A stretch of 7,899 nucleotides of DNA, taken from an uncultured Alphaproteobacteria bacterium (GTDB taxonomy: Bacteria; Pseudomonadota; Alphaproteobacteria; Micavibrionales; Micavibrionaceae). Position numbers and translations under genes: made by a program. Below are positions 6,773-7,899 of the stretch, piece by piece (position 1 is the first letter of the stretch; every line of letters begins with the position of its first letter). The stretch covers positions 1 through 7,899 of the forward strand of contig CAKTCH010000062.1 of NCBI GenBank assembly GCA_934538895.1, read 5' to 3'. The notes beneath the pieces were generated by a model. It had not been told where the DNA came from, did no database searches, and saw only the letters and a list, made by a program, of their open reading frames with translations.

Positions 6773-6790
6773 TAGATAAAATTTTATCTA
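6773..6790. repeat. Perfect 18-bp palindrome, possible operator
   Basis: TAGATAAAATTTTATCTA is an uninterrupted inverted repeat with two 9-base arms and no loop. It lies about 100 bases upstream of the orphan gene at 6674 and is the obvious regulatory candidate in the gap 6675-6885. With no loop it is a poor RNA hairpin, so binding by a dimeric regulator is more plausible. AT-rich palindromes do occur by chance, and no convincing promoter could be placed around it. Confidence 0.45.
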
Positions 6791-6811
6791 TCATAAAACC
6801 GTGCAATTCCG

Positions 6812-6833
6812 GAAAAACACGCGAGCGCGTGCA
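6812..6833 (-). terminator. Probable terminator of the DUF167-DUF983 unit
   Basis: On the minus strand CACGC-GCTC-GCGTG (6831-6818) forms a short GC stem with a 4-base loop, immediately followed by TTTTT. It lies about 55 bases after the stop of the DUF983 gene and before the promoter region of the next leftward gene, as expected for an intrinsic terminator. The stem is short (5 bp, plus one possible G-T pair). Confidence 0.5.
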
Positions 6834-6885
6834 GGGAAGCCCCCGGAAACCGCCCCCCTTCAGGCGATAAATTTTTTTAATCGCA

Positions 6886-7251
6886 TCACTTGCGCCACAG
6901 AATCGTGATGAAAAGAGCCTTGGACAGCGGCAGCAAGGCCAGCGAAAGCCCCAGCGCCAAAGACGGCCAAAGCAGCATCGGCACCCACATCGGCCAGGTC
7001 GAATCCCTTTCGACCTCCACCACCAGCGGCACGACGATGTGGCCGACCAGCAGGATCGTCAGCCAGGCAGGGCCGTCGTCGGCGCGAATATGGCCGTAAC
7101 GTTCGTCGCAAACACGGCACGCGTCCACCTGCTTCAGATAACTTTTAAAAAGCTTTCCTTCTCCGCATTGCGGACAGCGCCCGCGCAAGGCGCGTCTGGC
7201 CTGCGGCCAGAAAGGCGGTTTTTCTGCGGTTTCAGTCTCTGTCCCACTCAT
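6886..7251 (-). CDS. DUF983 family protein: zinc ribbon plus two membrane helices
   Basis: The 121-residue protein has the recognisable DUF983 layout. An RGRCPQCGEGKLF motif (about 24-35) and CRVC (45-48) provide four cysteines (26, 29, 45, 48), probably a zinc ribbon. HIRADDGPAWLTILLVGHIVVP (about 54-75) leads into the first membrane helix (about 62-80), and a second spans about 90-115. An inner-membrane protein is inferred; the function of the family is not known to me. I chose the ATG at 7251 although the frame is open to an ATG at 7320. The 23 extra residues (MWRFRVCALCAGIP...) are the upstream gene read in another frame, and DUF983 proteins usually begin shortly before the Cys motif. With this start the gene overlaps the end of the DUF167 gene by 20 bases, so translational coupling is likely; the Shine-Dalgarno is weak. 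Confidence 0.85.
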   Translation of the reverse strand: MSGTETETAEKPPFWPQARRALRGRCPQCGEGKLFKSYLKQVDACRVCDERYGHIRADDGPAWLTILLVGHIVVPLVVEVERDSTWPMWVPMLLWPSLALGLSLALLPLSKALFITILWRK

Positions 7252-7495
7252 CGGTAATCTCGATCGTCTTTTGACGGCTGGTATGCCCGCGCACAAGGCG
7301 CACACGCGAAACCGCCACACCGAAATGTTTCGCCAGCAGCCTTATCATGGCCTCGTTGGCCTTGCCGCCCTCGGGAACCGCCGTGACATAGACCGGTAGA
7401 ATATCCCGCCCGTCCGCGCCCCGGCATATATCCCCCACGCGCGCGGAAGAGGCTTTAGGCGTCAATTTTACCTGGATAATACGCGTTCCGGTCAT
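7232..7495 (-). CDS. yggU: DUF167 / YggU family protein
   Basis: The protein is small and soluble at 87 residues, close to the usual family length of about 95-100. Family landmarks are VKLTPKASSARVG (9-21), VTAVPEGGKANEAMIRLLAKHFGV (37-60, with the conserved GKAN) and RGHTSRQKTIEI (69-80). The biochemical role is unknown; in many bacteria the gene lies near yggT, which is not seen here. The ATG at 7495 is the only start that gives the usual short lead before the first conserved strand. No clear Shine-Dalgarno precedes it. It is the first gene of a leftward pair with the DUF983 gene, which it overlaps. Confidence 0.87.
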   Translation of the reverse strand: MTGTRIIQVKLTPKASSARVGDICRGADGRDILPVYVTAVPEGGKANEAMIRLLAKHFGVAVSRVRLVRGHTSRQKTIEITDEWDRD

Positions 7496-7524
7496 GAAAT
7501 CACGAAAATTCAGCGCTTTAAGGG

Positions 7525-7552
7525 TTGAGCCGGGCGCGGGGACGACTATTGT
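7525..7552 (+). promoter_or_regulatory. Candidate promoter for the rightward kinase-like gene
   Basis: TTGAGC (7525-7530), a 16-base spacer and TATTGT (7547-7552) form a moderate match, four of six at both boxes, about 40 bases upstream of the ATG at 7599. It would lie back-to-back with the minus-strand candidate. The evidence is weak. Confidence 0.25.
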
Positions 7553-7560
7553 GTAACGTC

Positions 7561-7589
7561 TTTATATCGCTACGGCTATTTGTAATGAA
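7561..7589 (-). promoter_or_regulatory. Candidate promoter for the DUF167-DUF983 unit
   Basis: On the minus strand TTCATT (7589-7584), a 17-base spacer and TATAAA (7566-7561) give a moderate sigma70-like match (three and five of six positions). Transcription would start around 7554, about 60 bases before the ATG at 7495. This rests on pattern matching only. Confidence 0.28.
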
Positions 7590-7598
7590 TTGAATTAT

Positions 7599-7899
7599 AT
7601 GACTGATTACCTCGCGTTTGGCCAGAGCCTGATCGATGCCCGTCCTGAAAGCCGTACGATGTACGGCTGGCTGAATGGAGAACGCATCTGGATCAAGCAG
7701 ACATGCCCCCCGAAAGCCCGCATATGGCACAGCCTTCAGAAAATTCTGGCGGCGGCACTCCGCCAGCCTGTGCTGCGTTGTACCGTCAGCCCCGGCGGCC
7801 CGGCGGCTCTGGCACAGGAAGCGGAGCGTCTGGCTATATTCAAGGCGCGCCGTTTTTACGTGCCGGATGTCCTGGCCCGCAATCGGAATATGCTGATCC
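7599..7899 (+). CDS. N-terminal part of a probable small kinase (LPS/InaA/RIO-like), cut by the window end
   Basis: An ATG at 7599 opens a frame of 100 codons that runs off the right edge without a stop. It starts MTDYLAFGQSLIDARPE. The order of elements resembles the N-lobe of a protein-kinase fold: YGWLNGERIWIKQ (22-34) as a beta strand with the candidate ATP-binding Lys33, a basic linker, PGGPAALAQEAERL (65-78) with candidate helix-C Glu74, then FYVPDVLARNRNMLI (86-100), the usual VP-x-VL strand before the hinge. I recall this pattern from lipopolysaccharide/KDO kinase, InaA and RIO1-like bacterial proteins. The catalytic loop and metal-binding residues would be beyond the window, so activity cannot be judged. 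No good Shine-Dalgarno is visible (GAATTGAATTAT before the ATG). It is divergent from the DUF167 gene. A 70-codon minus-strand frame over the same bases has no supporting feature. Confidence 0.7.
   Translation, partial: MTDYLAFGQSLIDARPESRTMYGWLNGERIWIKQTCPPKARIWHSLQKILAAALRQPVLRCTVSPGGPAALAQEAERLAIFKARRFYVPDVLARNRNMLI

Noticed and set aside
7518..7730. 70-codon minus-strand frame near the right edge
   Set aside because: It overlaps the kinase-like gene and the divergent promoter region and has no recognisable features.

Overview
The window looks like chromosomal housekeeping sequence from a moderately GC-rich Gram-negative bacterium. The YbaL-type antiporter, the DUF983 protein and the general gene style suggest a proteobacterium, most likely an alphaproteobacterium. 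This is inferred from recalled protein families, with no search behind it. I see no phage, insertion sequence, CRISPR array, tRNA or rRNA.

Layout, left to right. A leftward pair (3109 down to 88) encodes a Kef/YbaL-family cation:proton antiporter with a C-terminal TrkA-N domain, followed closely by a two-Rossmann FAD/NAD(P)-binding protein. The 3' end of the antiporter gene carries an apparent frameshift near 1466-1468. As read, the frame runs about 200 bases into the flavoprotein gene, whereas the natural stop for the shifted frame lies at 1411-1413, just before the flavoprotein start. A further leftward gene may begin at about 82 and leave the window. The AT-rich gap 3110-3347 separates this unit from the rightward leuS gene, a complete leucyl-tRNA synthetase. 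Its catalytic-core wording (GAGLHLGHPEGYTATD) differs from the type I recall for most alphaproteobacteria, which suggests an acquired synthetase. leuS ends at a very strong GC hairpin.

Convergent to leuS is a leftward orphan gene (6003-6674) for a soluble, helical, probably coiled-coil protein that I do not recognise. It has a good ribosome binding site, and a perfect 18-bp AT-rich palindrome lies about 100 bases upstream. Further right is a leftward overlapping pair, a YggU/DUF167 protein and a DUF983 zinc-ribbon membrane protein, ending in a small hairpin plus T-run. Divergent from it, a rightward gene starts at 7599 and runs off the window; its N-terminus resembles LPS/InaA/RIO-type small kinases.

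Functionally the window holds translation (leuS), cation/pH or redox homeostasis (antiporter plus flavoprotein) and small conserved proteins of poorly known role. I did not find a clear new multi-gene system. The observations most worth following are the broken antiporter C-terminus next to a flavoprotein, the apparently foreign LeuRS type, and the orphan gene with its palindrome.
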